Shown here: positions 5,381-6,782 of the stretch, piece after piece
Layout of the letters: the number at the start of each line of letters is the position of its first letter
Position numbering within the stretch: position 1 is the stretch's first letter
Source of the DNA: an uncultured Lachnospiraceae bacterium
GTDB lineage: Bacteria > Bacillota > Clostridia > Lachnospirales > Lachnospiraceae
Assembly: GCA_905236275.1 (NCBI GenBank)
Contig: CAJOPI010000371.1
Location: 1-6,782, forward strand
Direction of reading: 5' to 3'
Length of the DNA stretch: 6,782 nt
Notes under the pieces: generated by a model
The model's database searches: none
What the model was told of the DNA's origin: nothing
Seen by the model: only the letters and a program-made list of their open reading frames with translations
Made by a program: the position numbers and the translations under genes

Positions 5381-6667
5381 TTATCTGAGTGATTCTAAAG
5401 CCTGCTTAAGATCAGCAATAAGGTCTGACTTATCTTCAAGACCGCAGGACATTCTTATGAGTCCTGCCGGGATTCCTGCTTCTTCAAGCTGTTCATCGGT
5501 CATCTGCCTGTGAGTCGAGCTTGCAGGATTTAAGCAGCAGGTTCTTGCATCGGCAACATGGGTTTCGATTGCGGCAAGCTTTAAGTTCTTCATGAACTTT
5601 TCTGCCGCAGCCCTTCCGCCTGCAAGTTCAAAAGAAACAACTCCGCAGCCGCCGTTCGGCAAATATTTCTTTGCAAGAGCATGGTATTTATTGCTCTCAA
5701 GTCCCGAATAATTAACGTATTTTACTTCCTCACGCCCTTCGAGGAATTCCGCTACAGCCTGTCCGTTTTCCACATGTCTCGCCATCCTCACATGAAGCGA
5801 CTCCAGACCAAGATTTAATATAAAAGCACTGTTGGGCGACTGTACACAGCCAAAATCTCTCATGAGCTGTGCAACACATTTCGTGATAAATGCACCCTCT
5901 CTGCCAAATTTCTCCGCATAGGTGATTCCATGATAGGACTCATCAGGCGTACAGAGTCCGGGGAATTTATCGGCATGGGCCATCCAGTCAAATTTTCCGG
6001 AATCAACTATCGCACCGCCGACACAGGAACCATGTCCATCCATATATTTTGTTGTTGAATGAGTTACAATATCCGCACCCCATTCTATCGGACGGCAGTT
6101 TACGGGAGTCGGGAAAGTATTATCCACAATGAGCGGTACGCCATGCTCATGTGCTACGCGGGCGAATTTTTCAATATCAAGAACCGTAAGGGCAGGGTTC
6201 GCAATGGTCTCCCCGAATACAGCCTTTGTATTCTCCCTAAATGCAGCATTCAGTTCTTCCTCGTCTGCATCAGGCGAAACAAAGGTTGTCTCGATTCCCA
6301 TCTTCGCCATTGTCACCGCGATCAGATTGAAGGTTCCGCCGTAGATTGACGATGAAGCAACGATATGACCGCCGTTTTCACAAATGTTAAAAAGTGCAAA
6401 AAAGTTTGCTGCCTGTCCCGATCCTGTAAGCATTGCAGCAGATCCGCCTTCAAGCTCGGCAATTTTCGCCGCAACCATGTCACAGGTAGGATTCTGAAGT
6501 CTCGAATAGAAATATCCGCTTGCCTCGAGGTCGAAAAGCTTTCCCATATCCTCGCTGGTATCATACTTAAAAGTCGTTGACTGTATGATGGGAATCTGCC
6601 TCGGCTCTCCGTTTCCCGGAGTATAACCGCCCTGTACACACTTCGTGTTCAATCTGTAATCACTCAT
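5381..6667 (-). CDS. metY: O-acetylhomoserine aminocarboxypropyltransferase (O-acetylhomoserine sulfhydrylase)
   Basis: This cytoplasmic PLP enzyme joins O-acetyl-L-homoserine and sulfide to give homocysteine and acetate, the direct-sulfhydrylation route to methionine. The 428-residue length is normal for MetY and longer than most MetB/MetC relatives. Visible features: YSRLQNPT (Tyr54, Arg56, PLP-phosphate contacts from the partner subunit), GSGQAAN near 82-88 (phosphate loop, MetY-type), DNTFPTP with Asp182 under the pyridine ring, and HSTTKYMDGHG with Lys207 forming the Schiff base; the C-terminal domain ends with RMSCGLED. The ATG at 6667 has AGGAG 8 bases upstream (6676-6680); an in-frame ATG at 6673 lies only 2 bases from that site and is unlikely. 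Cystathionine gamma-synthase or lyase is the main alternative, less likely from length and motifs. No SAM riboswitch was seen in the visible upstream DNA. Confidence 0.93.
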   Translation of the reverse strand: MSDYRLNTKCVQGGYTPGNGEPRQIPIIQSTTFKYDTSEDMGKLFDLEASGYFYSRLQNPTCDMVAAKIAELEGGSAAMLTGSGQAANFFALFNICENGGHIVASSSIYGGTFNLIAVTMAKMGIETTFVSPDADEEELNAAFRENTKAVFGETIANPALTVLDIEKFARVAHEHGVPLIVDNTFPTPVNCRPIEWGADIVTHSTTKYMDGHGSCVGGAIVDSGKFDWMAHADKFPGLCTPDESYHGITYAEKFGREGAFITKCVAQLMRDFGCVQSPNSAFILNLGLESLHVRMARHVENGQAVAEFLEGREEVKYVNYSGLESNKYHALAKKYLPNGGCGVVSFELAGGRAAAEKFMKNLKLAAIETHVADARTCCLNPASSTHRQMTDEQLEEAGIPAGLIRMSCGLEDKSDLIADLKQALESLR

Positions 6668-6676
6668 AATCATATC

Positions 6677-6706
6677 TCCTCATATATAAATATCCATAAA
6701 ATGATG
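6677..6706 (-). promoter_or_regulatory. Weak candidate promoter for metY
   Basis: On the minus strand CTGACA (5 of 6 to the -35 consensus, near 6704-6709) is followed after 16 bases by TATATA (4 of 6, near 6682-6687). It would start transcription almost at the ribosome binding site, leaving a leader of under 20 bases and placing the inverted repeat upstream of the transcript. The real promoter may instead lie beyond the right edge, with the repeat in the leader. Confidence 0.2.
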
Positions 6707-6709
6707 TCA

Positions 6710-6768
6710 GGGTCAAAAGGTCAAAATCCGATTGTGCTTGCACAAAGAGGATTGAGACCTTGGGACCC
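6710..6768. repeat. Long interrupted inverted repeat upstream of metY
   Basis: Four nested paired blocks share one axis: GGGTC (6710-6714) with GACCC (6764-6768); GGTC (6719-6722) with GACC (6756-6759); AATCC (6725-6729) with GGATT (6749-6753); and TTGTGC (6732-6737) with GCACAA (6740-6745). The gaps between blocks are symmetric at the two outer positions (4/4 and 2/2) and 2/3 at the inner. The left arm also holds a direct repeat, GGTCAAAA twice (6711-6726). It lies 42 bases before the metY start, with no T tract, so it is not a terminator. It could be an intergenic palindromic repeat, an RNA structure in the metY leader, or an operator. Confidence 0.65.
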
Positions 6769-6782
6769 GCAAAACACGAGCA

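Noticed and set aside
6668..6782. SAM (S-box) riboswitch or T-box before metY
   Set aside because: The visible 115 bases show none of the conserved blocks or a terminator; one could still lie beyond the right edge.

Overview
The window looks like a piece of a chromosome from a low-to-moderate GC Firmicute, most likely a gut-type Lachnospiraceae. The reasons are AT-rich intergenic DNA, strong GGAGG-type ribosome binding sites, and close resemblance (from memory) of the ABC transporter and hemerythrin proteins to Clostridia homologues. No mobile element, CRISPR array, tRNA or rRNA was seen.

Layout, left to right. (1) Positions 1-2732, minus strand: a FecBCD/BtuFCD-type ABC importer in the order lipoprotein binding protein (2732->1596), permease (1599->604), ATPase (617->beyond the left edge). 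The genes overlap by 4 and 14 bases, so this is one translationally coupled operon. The substrate is probably iron-siderophore, haem or a corrinoid, but the sequence does not decide. (2) Positions 2757-3817, minus strand: two small membrane proteins. One is a CD225/dispanin-like protein with a hexapeptide repeat tail and a CCCC run; the other is a DUF2752 protein with a CPGCG motif. A good rho-independent terminator follows the dispanin gene and sits directly in front of the binding-protein gene of the ABC operon. (3) Positions 3818-4007: a very AT-rich divergent promoter region. (4) Positions 4008-5380, plus strand: a hemerythrin (HHE) domain protein, then a free-standing N-terminal half of PTS enzyme I that keeps the phospho-histidine but lacks the PEP-binding half. 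(5) Positions 5381-6667, minus strand: a complete PLP-dependent O-acetylhomoserine sulfhydrylase (metY), whose stop codon abuts that of the enzyme I fragment. (6) Positions 6668-6782: its upstream region, with a long interrupted inverted repeat of about 59 bases.

How the genes relate: the ABC genes form one uptake system and metY is an independent biosynthetic gene making homocysteine. The hemerythrin and enzyme I fragment form a small plus-strand island that may join a di-iron O2/redox-responsive protein with a phosphotransfer domain; this link is inferred from position only. The least ordinary items are the stand-alone enzyme I N-terminal domain, the repeat-tailed dispanin beside DUF2752, the terminator that leaves the ABC operon without an obvious promoter of its own, and the palindromic element upstream of metY.
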